NCBI RefSeq assembly: GCF_030384665.1
Contig: NC_083677.1
Span: 1-64,000, forward strand
Direction: 5' to 3'
DNA from: Lodderomyces elongisporus
Lineage: Eukaryota; Ascomycota; Pichiomycetes; Serinales; Debaryomycetaceae
DNA: 64,000 nucleotides
The translations under genes were made by a program, and so were the position numbers. Shown in pieces: positions 36,001 through 44,300 of this stretch. The notes under the pieces were generated by a model that worked only from the letters and a program-made list of their open reading frames with translations, made no database searches and was not told where the DNA came from. The first letter of the stretch is position 1; every line of letters starts with the position of its first letter.

Positions 36001-39000
36001 AAACAAGGACCTCCTCAAACCGTAGATTGGAATTATGTCACTGACATAAGTCAATGTTCTTGACAAGGTACGGATACTAAAGTGTGGTCTTTGGTTTGCA
36101 CCATCAACAATCTGATTCAGCTCAGACAAAACCTTGGCCTTCATATAAAGTTCAGCAACATCATTGACGACCCACTCATCACCAACAGAGTATCTGCCAA
36201 TGTACTTGTCGATAATCGACAATAAATCTTCTAAATCCCTATCTGGAGACTGCACGTAGATCTCAGTGAACTGAGAACGAATACTGATCGGTAAATCTCT
36301 CTTACCAACATCAGTAGAGGGATTCATACATCCAAAAATACGGAACTCAGGATGTGCCTTAATTGGCTCAGTGTCTCCCCTATCGGTGAGCAAAATAGAT
36401 CTTTGCGACAATTGTTCGTTTAACAAATCGGTGATACTCTCCAATGTATCTGGACTTGCCAAGTTGATCTCATCCAACAAAAGCCAATCTCCATCCCTAA
36501 TAGCCTTAATCAATGAACCTTCAACGAAATCAAATATAAATGAGTTTTCTGACATCGATGATCGGATTTCAAACTCTTTCACCATATCTTGAAACTCATG
36601 CCATCTCTTGAGCAAAAAGTTTGGATCGATTTGGTGTGATCTTTGCTTCTTTCTTGGCGCACCATCTTCACTGTTTTCAGTGTTTGCTTTATTTACTGAT
36701 TTTTCAAGGTAAGCAACTGCCATTTTGTATGCTTCTTGCCAGAGTCTTAAGACATTCTTCCATTGGCCATTGTTGAATGAACGGGTTAAAATTTTGTTAA
36801 ACCTTTCATTCTTCTTTTCTGAAAACGTTGCCATAAAGATTGAACCAAACAATTCTTGAACTTGGATCGCCAAAGACTTTACATTCACTGGTTTATAACC
36901 TCCTAGCAAATCACCAGATTCCGTTTGTTGAGAAACGTTAATCACAGTTAATTTTTTGCCAACAAGTTTTGCAATTTCTTGCACCACAGTGGTTTTACCT
37001 GTACCAGTTTCTCCCACCAACAATACAGGCTCGGCCATACTGATGGCAACACCCACTTCCTCCATCAAATGGAGTGCATGGTTTGTTCTTGCAAATGATG
37101 AAACTGAAGAAGAGTGTCCCCTGCTCGATAATAATTGCTGACCAGTAGATTTTTGCACAGTTGCTCTTCCAACGCGTAAAGTATTTAAATCGTTCAAGAA
37201 CCGAGGCTTGATTTTCAGCAAATACTGATTGACTCTGGAGCTGGGAACTCCAAGCTGTTCTCCAACATAGTTGATAAGCAATGTCAGCGCACGAGGCTCA
37301 GCTATAGTGCTTCCAAAACAAGCTATAGCTTCGGCAAATATCTCATCGTAGATAGAGCTATCCAATGGCTCGTTTGAGTCACGCACACCTCTTTGCTCTA
37401 ACAATCGAGAACAACGAGAACAAAACTTCATGAGATCTTTTAACGAAATCGCTCTAATGGATTGGCCTTTGCTTAACGAGATAAATGATCTTTGGCTATA
37501 AAAGTCCAAAACGGCAGAGTAGCACTTTAAAAACGAGTCCAACAAGTTTGACAACAAGGGATACTTTGCAAACAAAATTACTCTTAATTCCTCATCACTT
37601 GGTGCAGCCAATTCAATAATTTTCCAAAATCTAGAACCAATCATATCCGGGATAATACTGCGGTCCCTAGTAGATCCATGTCCAGCTGAGTTACGAATGG
37701 TTGCAAAGAGTTGGAATCCATTCTTTGCATAAACGGTCTCGCCTCGTGAAGGAATATTCAACTGACGTTTTTCAAGCAACATCAAGAGCACCGAAAGAAT
37801 TTCAGTTGGTGCTTGGTCAATATCCTCAATCAAGACCCACTTACCAGTTTCAACTGCAGTAGTGAGTACACCTTTATTCCAACGGAAACTTCCTGGCTTT
37901 TCTCCAGATGCATAAGTTCCAAGAAGCAACTTTGCATCCGTTTGCTCACCAAGATGAATCTTGACAATCGAGTCAGTATAGCACATATCGTGTGCCAATT
38001 TTTCAATAAAGAAAGATTTACTAGAACCAGCTGCTCCAACAAGCATCACCGGGTGGCTCTTTTGTAACTGTTTTGCAATTGAACGCAAAACGCTTACAGC
38101 ATGAGAAGTTGGGACAAACTGGCTGGATAGCAGTACATTTGGAATCAGGTCACTAATCAATCTAGGCACCAAAACACCACATATGGAGGTAATAAAGTTT
38201 GTTGTAAGTGCGCTAGCATCGATTTCTATCAAGTTGGATGTGGATGATGCCTCATTGTTGAAATCACTGACTTTAGTTTCTAATTCGCCATTGTTTTCTA
38301 TTTTCTCAATTTTTTCCTTTTCCTTTTCTTCCTGTTCCTCCTCTTCCTCTATGGTTGGCAAGTTTTTGAAATTGGCAATTCTTTTGGCCTCGAGCAAAGG
38401 GAGGTAATAGTAATTAACTGTTTCGCCCTCATAAAATGAGTCCAACTCGGTGCTTGCATTTGTATACTCTTGCAACATTTTGTTTTTCGAGGATTCAGAC
38501 GCCAGTAGGTACAAGGCTAAGATCTGTACAATCAAATATTTTGATACTTGCAGAGTTGCACCTGATACATTTTGCTCATTTTCTTGCGCTTCTCCTTTTG
38601 ATTTGACCATTTTGTACAAAACATCTGGGTTTATGTACCTCTTGAATTTGTCTGCATCGTATTGGAGTAGTCGATAAAAGGATAAAAGAATCTGCTCCAA
38701 CTCAAGAGTACCAGGTTGAGCTTCAACCATGGCATTGCATATATCTTGACGTTGCAAGAATAATTCAAATAAACTAATGCACTCATCACATAAGTGAAGG
38801 AGTTTGGACAAAACTTGTAAAATGATTGAGCCTTTCACTTTATTCGTCTCCTTCTTGTACTTGTTGTATTCTTGCTCAAATGCGCCAGGAGATTGGATCC
38901 AACGTGCAATGAGATCTAAGAAAATTGGCTTGTAGCAGTAGTAAGCGAGTAACGGGTTTTCCAAGGCCGTCAAAGCCAAATTGTTCAAGTTATCTGAAGC

Positions 39001-39132
39001 GCTGATGTTGAAATCATACTTGAACCATTCGTCTTTTGGAAACAGTTTTCCTGGGTAGTTCAACTTGTAAACATTGTATTTCTGATTAATCTTTGTTGTA
39101 TTTAGAAATACCGATGAATGGTTATTTTCCAT
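24049..39132 (-). CDS. MDN1: Midasin/Rea1, giant AAA-ATPase of 60S ribosome assembly
   Basis: At 5027 residues (Saccharomyces Mdn1 is about 4910) this is the longest gene here. Midasin is a dynein-like AAA machine that removes Rsa4 and Ytm1 from pre-60S particles. Six AAA units carry P-loops at roughly 364 (GAAGSSKS, degenerate), 711 (GETGTGKTT), 1147 (GPTSAGKTS), 1431 (GETGCGKTT), 1824 (GSPGVGKTS) and 2131 (GPTSSGKTS). A long helical linker follows (~2400-4150) with a Gly-Ser run around 3265-3278. An Asp/Glu-rich tract covers about 4160-4725. The C-terminal MIDAS domain has DDSKS at about 4825, matching D-x-S-x-S. The single exon of 15 kb is intact. A PAC element lies 197 bp upstream, consistent with co-regulation with ribosome biogenesis genes. 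Confidence 0.98.
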   Translation of the reverse strand: MENNHSSVFLNTTKINQKYNVYKLNYPGKLFPKDEWFKYDFNISASDNLNNLALTALENPLLAYYCYKPIFLDLIARWIQSPGAFEQEYNKYKKETNKVKGSIILQVLSKLLHLCDECISLFELFLQRQDICNAMVEAQPGTLELEQILLSFYRLLQYDADKFKRYINPDVLYKMVKSKGEAQENEQNVSGATLQVSKYLIVQILALYLLASESSKNKMLQEYTNASTELDSFYEGETVNYYYLPLLEAKRIANFKNLPTIEEEEEQEEKEKEKIEKIENNGELETKVSDFNNEASSTSNLIEIDASALTTNFITSICGVLVPRLISDLIPNVLLSSQFVPTSHAVSVLRSIAKQLQKSHPVMLVGAAGSSKSFFIEKLAHDMCYTDSIVKIHLGEQTDAKLLLGTYASGEKPGSFRWNKGVLTTAVETGKWVLIEDIDQAPTEILSVLLMLLEKRQLNIPSRGETVYAKNGFQLFATIRNSAGHGSTRDRSIIPDMIGSRFWKIIELAAPSDEELRVILFAKYPLLSNLLDSFLKCYSAVLDFYSQRSFISLSKGQSIRAISLKDLMKFCSRCSRLLEQRGVRDSNEPLDSSIYDEIFAEAIACFGSTIAEPRALTLLINYVGEQLGVPSSRVNQYLLKIKPRFLNDLNTLRVGRATVQKSTGQQLLSSRGHSSSVSSFARTNHALHLMEEVGVAISMAEPVLLVGETGTGKTTVVQEIAKLVGKKLTVINVSQQTESGDLLGGYKPVNVKSLAIQVQELFGSIFMATFSEKKNERFNKILTRSFNNGQWKNVLRLWQEAYKMAVAYLEKSVNKANTENSEDGAPRKKQRSHQIDPNFLLKRWHEFQDMVKEFEIRSSMSENSFIFDFVEGSLIKAIRDGDWLLLDEINLASPDTLESITDLLNEQLSQRSILLTDRGDTEPIKAHPEFRIFGCMNPSTDVGKRDLPISIRSQFTEIYVQSPDRDLEDLLSIIDKYIGRYSVGDEWVVNDVAELYMKAKVLSELNQIVDGANQRPHFSIRTLSRTLTYVSDIIPIYGLRRSLFEGFSMTFLTLLDVNSALILKPIIEKYTINRLKNAKSVMSSIPACPSSSNLGSYIQFQHYWMKRGPYEIQEQPDYILTPYVKSNLLNLVRATSGRRFPVLIQGPTSAGKTSMIRYLASITGHKFMRINNHEHTDLQEYLGTYVSDSSGKLVFQEGVLVEALRNGYWLVLDELNLAPTDVLEALNRLLDDNRELFIPETQKVIKPHPDFMLFATQNPPGLYGGRKVLSRAFRNRFLELHFDDIPQNELETILHLRCQIAPSYAKKIVDVYRELSVQRQSTRLFEQKNSFATLRDLFRWASREAVGYEQLAINGYMLLAERVRKLEEKREVQSVIEKVMKVKLDMEKFYDEFDISSVAQKGAQQVIWTKAMRRLAVLVLSSMQNNEPVLLVGETGCGKTTICQVIADAQRKKLIALNAHQNTETGDLIGSQRPARNRAALQSKLRTELLEFLTSIGLENVQLLSLETQIKHFRSQKDNIPQGFEELAQSIEDTLCKSAVLFQWNDGPLVEAMKSGDYFLLDEISLADDSVLERLNSVLEPERTILLAEKGSDDAAVTAAEAFKFFATMNPGGDYGKKELSPALRNRFTEIWVPSMEDYADVQQIVQARLKTKQLADAIVQFSEWYGLEFGGGSTNNGVISLRDILAWVEFVNSCEPKLDSLTALYHGASMVFIDALGTNNTAFLAENQSSLESAKSKCLVKLANLTGAEFESGELDGKTIVQVNETAFQAGPFAIPIANQDDDGNSKHTLGFSLEAPTTASNAMKVVRAMQVNKPILLEGSPGVGKTSLVSALAKATGNELVRINLSEQTDLVDLFGSDAPVEDGAAGEFVWRDAPFLRAMQRGDWVLLDEMNLASQAVLEGLNACLDHRGEAYIPELDRSFKKHADFRIFAAQNPQYQGGGRKGLPKSFVNRFSVVYVDILKAEDLHLILQHLYPQIPKEDGVKLIKFMSQIEYEVVKHKRWGHLGSPWEFNLRDSLRWLTLYTSRSINQEIGLSAFIDMIICQRFRTQEDRDRALRLFEDVFGSSTKRDNYFNITQDTVQFGDTLSVRDELFQYDNGKDLLPLQCNFKVLETALRSVAHNIPLILTGPTSSGKTSLVRYLANLLGAKLEEFSMNSEVDAMDILGGYEQSDIVRQFHSFLAELSNILNEQIITSIRDGATHAPSSIVIEAALKLIADISSSLITLEQTDVLILRMELVKQFLSNEVFDSVLRFKHEMGKTTLKFEWFDGQLIQAIENGHWIVLDNANLCPPSVLDRLNSLLETNGTLLINECTNSDGEPRVVKPHPNFRLFLTVNPKYGELSRAMRNRGIEVYMALLEDRMTKFDSRVLGNLAIGENIVQKSAKPPTAIYSFDRNTNMRNLSLVFDTILSAASDVENTSIWSLLSLRSLNEFESVLQLVNLCSEFVDESNAFKQISESVALFLKLGLSSVVETLYGKVDTVSSEVVNQAVNYAQDQSLHPLVNLALVSTFSQEFPLVQSSESTLLYEVVNEVQKLAVTMSRIEMNSLNKKIDELSYLERSAAIIQGRNIKFDSKRDDTFVVLQKVVEFIFAVLSKLDFQFKTLIFAPVHNLLSIALLMIETSYQNNLAKAKVLKDLIVDWCECNEEIVDISDNSGLVVSATNNSSMVSLSSARGFAMDKVWDRFRGQYPSTLQGWTLMQALYRTMKSLDEVAKFQSYDEAPMIAALAGSIEDLYKTILRGDYEYTAIESIIAKSTSTLESLKQNVSLYQDLPQRLLSDQFTYICDVLESTGEKSKLLQFYVSSDRSLKSLIGATDEHRPYPRILSSLFDTASDKVGVNELFTSSMVTSALQRVGALPNVAVGQYQNIIKDISLLGYSVVDASPSILTSQVNVFKKVLLDWVKNVLSSLGIVEELDSKSSFGASHGLESQVHDVVTKFIIPAINLANESTATSLGKAWIFFSYAMTLLYVPNTPNDPAIKEYIEWKLYTNHNQFVIKLLASWQSAREVISGDEQLFLETTIQPLASALKVPERPKVYRSEESIDAIFEEWNAIVESSLDLNTIEDLLHGLSSNNNKSDGDRSTASSKLALMQNNISKFVSRLNQNYPMYADLNDILIGYLYGLNFGLSLVAVEQNELSKHSLHKDWLVNTSEILKPSAVITEYAKAQDYIKTLDVNNSTAESILVYFLQLGLVHHETCDDVILGATKSLYYRWSLRKLKSDQAKQEEGSWFKYKDADENYEDDFKNMFPDYEDVVTLAAENDSNGSGSGSGSGSGSSAVEKFEKLYSQLAQLYISHFHLELNTLDFPLKLTKMGCDLLNILSGDDLRQGSTSASAVAALVNSMALLKNPNSDSVQNDNTSFHFYRDSNPTEVQKAAQTIQSVYLKVKYLLEEWPDHATLKSIASACREFSSFPIGLPLGRFLQKVEQIYYFIAEWQKYSSKQTSLEVQYNQLTELIVSWRKLELSTWNSLFKFEEESLGQKVGLWWFHLLEVIIIPIIEGDADKDHAVKLTAALNTFLSNMTMGEFSSRLSLLQAFRNHAKTLQNSKITVDALSNCIDFYVQFGSTIAEKLSAGRALLQKEISEVILLASWKDVNIDALKQSARKSHTALFKIVRKYRLLLSEPVQPLVETGLSLETLNKSAHVNKLHRIEQSVPIMEGAKLADISSWTQRPARLQNLNVVIHNLGIYTNKAESSSFPPFLEFANDLHEKMEALRKETPKQLTENNKKIVAALKNQKRKLLSDTLRDVRRCGLKLSFRSDIQATQGSVTLILANSTSFNDTCLVGCDTDFFRLMDLLPRLRSSASNPAEDVPITDVDKGLAAIENLIHMLVVKRLPLNLYATEYAKLNEVYLNLLVCARMAANRQQFVPKGHRRSLLKNKQTAINETKTWLEQLVKYAKSTLNSINYFNHKANTNAFDQILVKINELSNSNTNSAILTDEVEEAIVNYENFLVNIREVLNTWKQEHLSFAFVADVILDWMNQEFSSGISLKIEDGSISAGYETTIEDCEREFRDLSSMILVSCQKICQVSDTEISEEDDNWLLLKQEKVASFIKSSHIKSIISKLSKCLELVTSIAPLDSDMVSHLCAFTSPLVENYVKLCSIVLQKSAENYTDLAKTTYHLASALYTLATKGFCSPEPPSEQKQDQNLQDGTGLGDGEGVQNNSKDVEEDEDLLEDAQKPNDDQKDNDDGDEDDNNDAVDMEGDMAGELENLSDQSDEEGDDKDGDDQDEEELDDEIDDIDDLDPNSVDEKMWDEEAKNEKEKESDKLPENSTNDDNMEANESGAEDDEKKDLNQAGDDKENEPDKDGDNEEEEGDEEGDEEEDVGEQEDEVDNNQGDKMEDHVPESEVLDLPEDMNLDGDDDDEMDVDLDDEDVEENGLEDKLDLEDDDVQAENDDQEKEDSSDVVDEQADGENESDVEDAEQENAETNDTAVDEEPREDEAAPEESEEQTDEKDEKDEKEKKNEEFEKAERGDAGEDAGAEQDTVDKDSATNQSMGESGEGAENVEENNGEDQGVLGGEAQKDKQEEKEKDENDENAVKDEAREAAKESLKELGDSLKEFHRRHQDILEAQLEDQEDVDEKAGEDMNELQHDPVSSNDKDLQALGSANQDQAQKVDDNMAIDDEDEDDNGDDKDIQNERPFNEKEQPEDQAAEGDEDNEGDDDDADVGGENEANDLDGGEQAIKLEEDLSDDLEKIDPLQMDIDEELSDDDEDEEIGEHQLQKFNQEPQLPPIPLEEARELWKSSELATQELASGLCEQLRLILEPTLSTKLRGDYKTGKRLNMKRIIPYIASDFKKDKIWLRRTKPSKRQYQIMIAVDDSKSMSESNSDKLAFHSIALVSKALSQLESGGLSIVRFGEDVKVVHPFDKPFNANSENGAKVFQWFDFKQSKTDIKALCKKSLKIFEAQSFENKADLWQLQIILSDGVCESHDSILQMVRKARDEKIMMVFVVIDGINLKESIMDMQQVKYEADPTTGELKLKVDKYLDSFPFEFYVVVKNINELPEMLSTILRQYFAEISSTV
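29292..29337 (-). repeat. Gly-Ser microsatellite within MDN1
   Basis: Alternating CCACTG/CCACTACCGCTG-like codons encode a (Gly-Ser)6 stretch in the midasin linker, a likely length-variable site. Confidence 0.6.
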
Positions 39133-39971
39133 TTCTAAAATGCTTACGGTGCAGTGTTTGTTAATGTTCAGTTAGGAAAGTAAAGAACCAACTAATGCTT
39201 TTCAATGGTCTTATGGTGTGTGTGTTTGTTTATATATATGAATGGAAATGTATATAGCTTTTTCTTTCCAAAATTTGTTAGGTAGTTTTCTACTATACTA
39301 AATTGTTTTTGGGAGAGCGATGGCTTGGGCGATGAGATGTATATTTTCATATTCTCATATTTTCATATTTTCATATTTTCATTTCACTTGATCGCTACCG
39401 TCTATATATTCTCCACCCCTTAATTTTAATGTTTACGGGGTATTTCAAATTTTTATTTCGTCTTCTCTCTCTTTTTTTTTCTCTCTATTTTTTTTTTTCG
39501 AGTGATGGTTAATGCGGCAAATATATGTGAATGATGAGTATAATAGTTTATATTATTACAGGCTTTATATAGTATTTATAGCAGAACCAGTTACAATTTC
39601 CACATGTACTGCAAGATCATACAATGTTCTTCAAGCTTTTGGTATAAAGTACGATTTTAAGTAAGTATATTATAGTTCTTTTGGACCTACTTTACGCGAT
39701 TGTAGTTATTCAAAAATATTTACACACCATTATACATATTTCCTTATAGTTTTTTGCTCTTATCTCCGCTGAGTAATTTGTCTTGACAAAAACATAAACA
39801 GTAGTAATTTTCGGTAATCTATTAATAAACCAATTTTAGTAAAAATGAGGATCCACAGTTTATTTTTTGCAAATCCTAGTTCATATTTAAGCAATGTCTT
39901 CTATCCCTCAATTGATTCACACAACGACGACTTTTTTTTTCAAACGTAAGCAAAGAAAATTAAATTAGAGA
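39133..39971. other. Divergent promoter region of MDN1 and the DAG-kinase-fold gene
   Basis: The 839 bases hold no gene. On the MDN1 side are a PAC motif and four tandem TCATATTT-like units (about 39345-39385). A T-rich run at 39468-39500 may exclude nucleosomes. Confidence 0.55.
39329..39338. promoter_or_regulatory. PAC element upstream of MDN1
   Basis: GCGATGAGAT matches the PAC motif (GCGATGAG) bound by Dot6/Tod6 in ribosome-biogenesis promoters. It lies 197 bp upstream of the MDN1 ATG. A partial copy, GCGATG, is at 39317-39322. Confidence 0.65.
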
Positions 39972-41264
39972 ATGTCGCTGAGCTCGTACACTTCAAGTTT
40001 CCAGATTTATATCAAATCGAAATCAATCAGAATCGAACTAGCCGAATCAGAATCAATTTACTATTTCAACCACGATGAACATATCTCCCCAAACAAATCT
40101 GAAAATGAATCGGATCTAATTATAGATACTCCACCAAAATTCTTGACAACCAATAAGGTGTACATCATTGATTCAGTAAGTTCAGGTACAGGAAGACCCA
40201 AGCAAAAAGATTTCCATGAATTGGTTCTTGCACCATTGCTTCACGCTTTAGGTGTCGAATTCACATATATAAAAACCACTTCACCAGATTCAATTGAAAA
40301 TTTTGCACATTCATTGCCTCACAAAGACTCGTTTGTTTTCTTTCTCAGTGGTGATACTTCTGTAAATGAATTCATCAATAAACTAAACCAAAACCCGGAA
40401 GAAAACAAATCCATAGTGTTGTTCCCCATTCCAATGGGTACTGGAAACAGTTTTGCCCTTTCCTTGGGCATTACCAATCCACTCAAGTCTTTGGTCCAAT
40501 TATTAGCAGCAACCGCTAAGCCAGCACCATTGAATTTATACAATGTTTTATTACCACATGGCTCATACAAATTGGTACAAAATGAAAAGAGTCCTTTGCC
40601 TTCAAATAGTTTGCAATTTCTTGTGGTATTTTCCTGGGCTTTTCATGCGAGTCTTGTTGCAGATAGTGATACTCCAGAGCTACGCAAGCACGGTCTTGAA
40701 AGATTTAAAATGGCCGCAGAGAGTAACTTAAAACGGCCACAAATTTATAATGGAGAAACTACTTTTTACAAAGAAAAAGAAAATAAAGAAAATGAAGAAA
40801 ATGAAGAAAATGAAGAAAATGTTGGTAAAGAAAGTGATGACAAAGAGCGGAGGCAAACAGGAAAGTACAAGGAAATCTCAATACCGGGCCCATACGCGTA
40901 CTGGCTAGTGACTCCTGCTCAAAAATTTGAACCGACTTTTGAAATCTCGCCAAATGGCAATATCCTCGATGATAGTTTGTACCTCATAGCTTTCAAGTCA
41001 AAGCCTAAGGATGATAGTTATATCATGGATATCATGATGCAAGTCTACGACAAAGGAAAACATACATTGAATCCGGATGTTCAGTATACAAGGATTGAGA
41101 GAAAGGACTATTTGAGATTGTCGATTAGTGGTGCAAGTGATACTCTTCAAAGACGCTTTTGTATCGATGGAGCTATACTTGTAGTACCAGAAAAACTGGA
41201 AATCGTTATCAAGTCTACAGGAAATCATTTCCATGGCTGGGAATTACAAACTATTCAAATTTAA
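39972..41264 (+). CDS. Diacylglycerol/sphingosine-kinase-fold protein with altered nucleotide loop
   Basis: The ATG at 39972 gives 430 residues. The N-terminal half resembles the DAGK catalytic domain: KVYIIDSVSSGTGRPK (~60-75) in the place of the family's N-P-x-S-G start, SGDTSVNEFINKL (~120-132) in the place of the GGDGT-x-NE loop, and PIPMGTGNSFALSLG (~148-162), equivalent to P-x-GT-x-ND. The C-terminal half fits the beta-sandwich domain, ending in a FCIDGAIL motif close to the family's D-G-E/A. A Glu/Asn/Lys-rich low-complexity insert (~258-295) separates the halves. It is shorter than yeast Lcb4/Lcb5 (over 600 residues), so I give no symbol. It may be a lipid kinase or a catalytically weakened relative. 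It converges on RAT1 with a 64-bp spacer. Confidence 0.75.
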   Translation: MSLSSYTSSFQIYIKSKSIRIELAESESIYYFNHDEHISPNKSENESDLIIDTPPKFLTTNKVYIIDSVSSGTGRPKQKDFHELVLAPLLHALGVEFTYIKTTSPDSIENFAHSLPHKDSFVFFLSGDTSVNEFINKLNQNPEENKSIVLFPIPMGTGNSFALSLGITNPLKSLVQLLAATAKPAPLNLYNVLLPHGSYKLVQNEKSPLPSNSLQFLVVFSWAFHASLVADSDTPELRKHGLERFKMAAESNLKRPQIYNGETTFYKEKENKENEENEENEENVGKESDDKERRQTGKYKEISIPGPYAYWLVTPAQKFEPTFEISPNGNILDDSLYLIAFKSKPKDDSYIMDIMMQVYDKGKHTLNPDVQYTRIERKDYLRLSISGASDTLQRRFCIDGAILVVPEKLEIVIKSTGNHFHGWELQTIQI

Positions 41265-41328
41265 AGCTAATACACTATTTTTCTTTTACTCTCTTGTCTT
41301 TTTTTTTTCCATTCAGTGATTTGAAGAA

Positions 41329-44300
41329 CTAAAACCTATAGCCGTTGCGTCCGTTATTTGAACGCGGCTTTGGAGGCAAGAAACTTGCTCTGGAATTGGC
41401 ACCTCCCCTACTACTATGGTTATTATTGCTATAGCTGTTGTGATGGTTATTGTTGTAACCACTGTTATAGTCGTTGTTGTTGCCGTTGTTGTTGTAACCG
41501 TTATTATAATTGTTGTTGTAACCATTGTTATAGCTGTTGTAGTAACCACTGTTATAGTTGTTGTGATTATGATTACTATAGTTATTATGATTGTTGTAAC
41601 CGCTATTATAATTGTTGTTGTAGTTGCTGTTGTTATACCCACCCTGCCTCTGATTCTGACCATATGGCTGAGAATAATTATGCTGATGCTGCTGCTGCTG
41701 ACTATATCTTTGATTGCCATATCCACCAGTATTGGAGTAACCTTGATTAGAGTATCCTTGCGCATGAGGTCGATTTTCTTGTATATTTGGTTGTCCATTT
41801 TTAATTGCATGCAAATAGGACCTATAACCTCCAATTCTCATGCCATAAGACTTGTAAACTTCTTTACCCGCAGGGCCGCGATTGACATAATCACTGACTG
41901 CTTTAAAATCGTTTCTGTAATTACCGCCCATTCCTCTCAGATCTTGCGAATTCAATTTGTACAAGATTTCATTTACATCATTCACAGTCAATGCCGGTGT
42001 AGGTGCTATAAAGCCATTGAGTAACATTGATTTACCTTTCCTCTTTGCTGGGAAATGGTATTCAGCTTGCAAATATTCTCTTTTATCAACATCGGGCATT
42101 TCACCTTGATCCAATGGGAATCTGAGAAATCCATTTGGCTGGAACCCGCTAAACTTTATAACAACTCCCGATAAACCACTCCTAGCAAACTTGAAACTAA
42201 CCTCTGTGTTTTGTTTGTCATAAAACTCTTCTTTGAATAAAGCATAATTTTTATTTTGATTAGAGATGAATAACTCAGCCTCTTTATTCACATTTCGGCT
42301 TAGTTCATATTCCGACAACTCAGAGTACTTTGCCTGAACAGCTTTCAAAAGTCGTTCCTCTTCAATAAAGGGCAACAATGGTATACCTTGCCAGCTCATT
42401 TTCTTTCCATTCATATCGATTTCAAAATCTTCTGGATAAAAATCAATAACCTCACTCTTTGGGTCGGTCATTAAACCATGGAACGCATCGGGAAGGGCGT
42501 GCTTTGAGGCAGCAGGTAGCACAGACATCAATTGCTCATATGGACGGAAAGGTTTCCCTAATTCGAATTTAACACCTTCAGGGAAAAGGTCTCTTAAGTT
42601 CGTCATATCAGCAGCAAACGGAGCATAATGGTATGGATAAAACCAGTTCCACGATGGACAACCTTGATAGTAGTATAGCGCCACCCACGAAATACCTTCA
42701 ATATAACTTCTCACCACATTTCTTCTCGTCTCTTCAATTTCTTCATCACTCGTGCAATGGAACTTCACTTCGTAATACCTTTTTTGGTACCCTGGTTCGT
42801 GAAGCCTAAGCCTATCCTCATCCTCAATGCTTTCGTCTTGTTGATAAGATCTCTTCTTGGTCTCTTTTCCATTTATGGTATCTTCCAGGTCCGTGTTTGC
42901 CGCAGAAGGAGTAGCTACTGCTTCACTAGACTCACTTGGAGAGTCTCCACTTGCTCCCAGAGCACCTGCTACACCACTACTCCTTTCTTGTTCAATCATA
43001 CTCTTTTTCTTTGAGTCAATCAATTTCTTCAACGCAGCCGCTGCATCTTGATTAGCCATTCCTGCCAACGTAATTGCATCTCTATTATGAACAATATCCT
43101 TGTTGCTCAACGGAGCAAAACCATCAACAACATTTCCGCTTGTATCCATCAAAGGCATATTCACATTGGCTTCCATGGGTGCTTTTTCTTTTCCCTTGGA
43201 AACTTGCGACAAATACACACTCTTTAATGCCTTATCCTGCTCTTCTGCAAGTTTCCGTCTCTTGCGGCCCTCTTCTTTCCGTTGCTCAATTCTAAACCTG
43301 TTTCTAAAAATCTCATCCTCTTTAATCGCCAAATCTGCCATCAAAACTTCAACACTGTCCAAGTTTAATTTACCATCACTTGTGACATAATCGCGAAGCC
43401 TTGGGACACACCTCTTCCAACAATTGACCAAAGTATCAATACCATTATCTCTAACATCCAAACTCGGTAAATGAGGCAAAAAATCGTTACCGGCAAAGAA
43501 ACAAATAAACACCCAATCATCTATAGCACGCTCCAAATCAAAAGGAAACGACATGTTTGGGTTATGTAGTTCAACAGCAAGATACTCTCTAAGGACATTC
43601 ACATGCAACCACAAAAACGGCTTTTTCCGGTCACGCTCTTCTATCAGATCTGCTTGGTCCTTATTCATTGCGACATGATCCGAAATTGTCATTCTCTTTT
43701 CCTGATTGGCAAAAACGTCTTCCCTGAGCACTCGGAAATGTGGCTCATGCGTAGCTAAACCCAAAAAGATAAGGTCGGCATCCAAACCATATATGCAATG
43801 CTTTGTGTTTGGGTCATATTGAGGATCAGATCTTTGTGATCGAATAAAACTCATCAACTTGTGCTCACCTTCACCGGGAACAGTGGCATCACTAATGATC
43901 ACTTGCAAATTGGCCCATCCTGGATCGTTTGCAAGCTTATATGCCACCCAATATCGCAACGCCTCAGCCAATCTATCCATGAATGGTGTACCTGGTGTGA
44001 TGGCATTCGAATCCCACAGTTTCTTTACTTTTACTGCATTGTCAATCAACTCACCACGAAACTCTTTATCGGCTATTTCTTTAGCAATCGCCTCATCTTT
44101 AATCTTGGCATCCTGTGCCGAACGGAACCTTCTTGCTCTTTGCTGATTCATCTTGGCTCGTGGTGCCACTCCATCAACCGCAATCATCAATACTTTTCTA
44201 GGTCGTGCCATCATGAGCACTCGATCAGTATATGTAAAGATATCCAAAAACATCTCATCTTCTGTCTCGGGCGCTTTCTTGTGCTCTGGGTGCGAGCAAG

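Noticed and set aside
41358..42024. Plus-strand open frames rich in Cys/Tyr or Val/Ile opposite the RAT1 tail
   Set aside because: They are the complement of the Asn/Tyr codon repeats of RAT1 and have no independent support.
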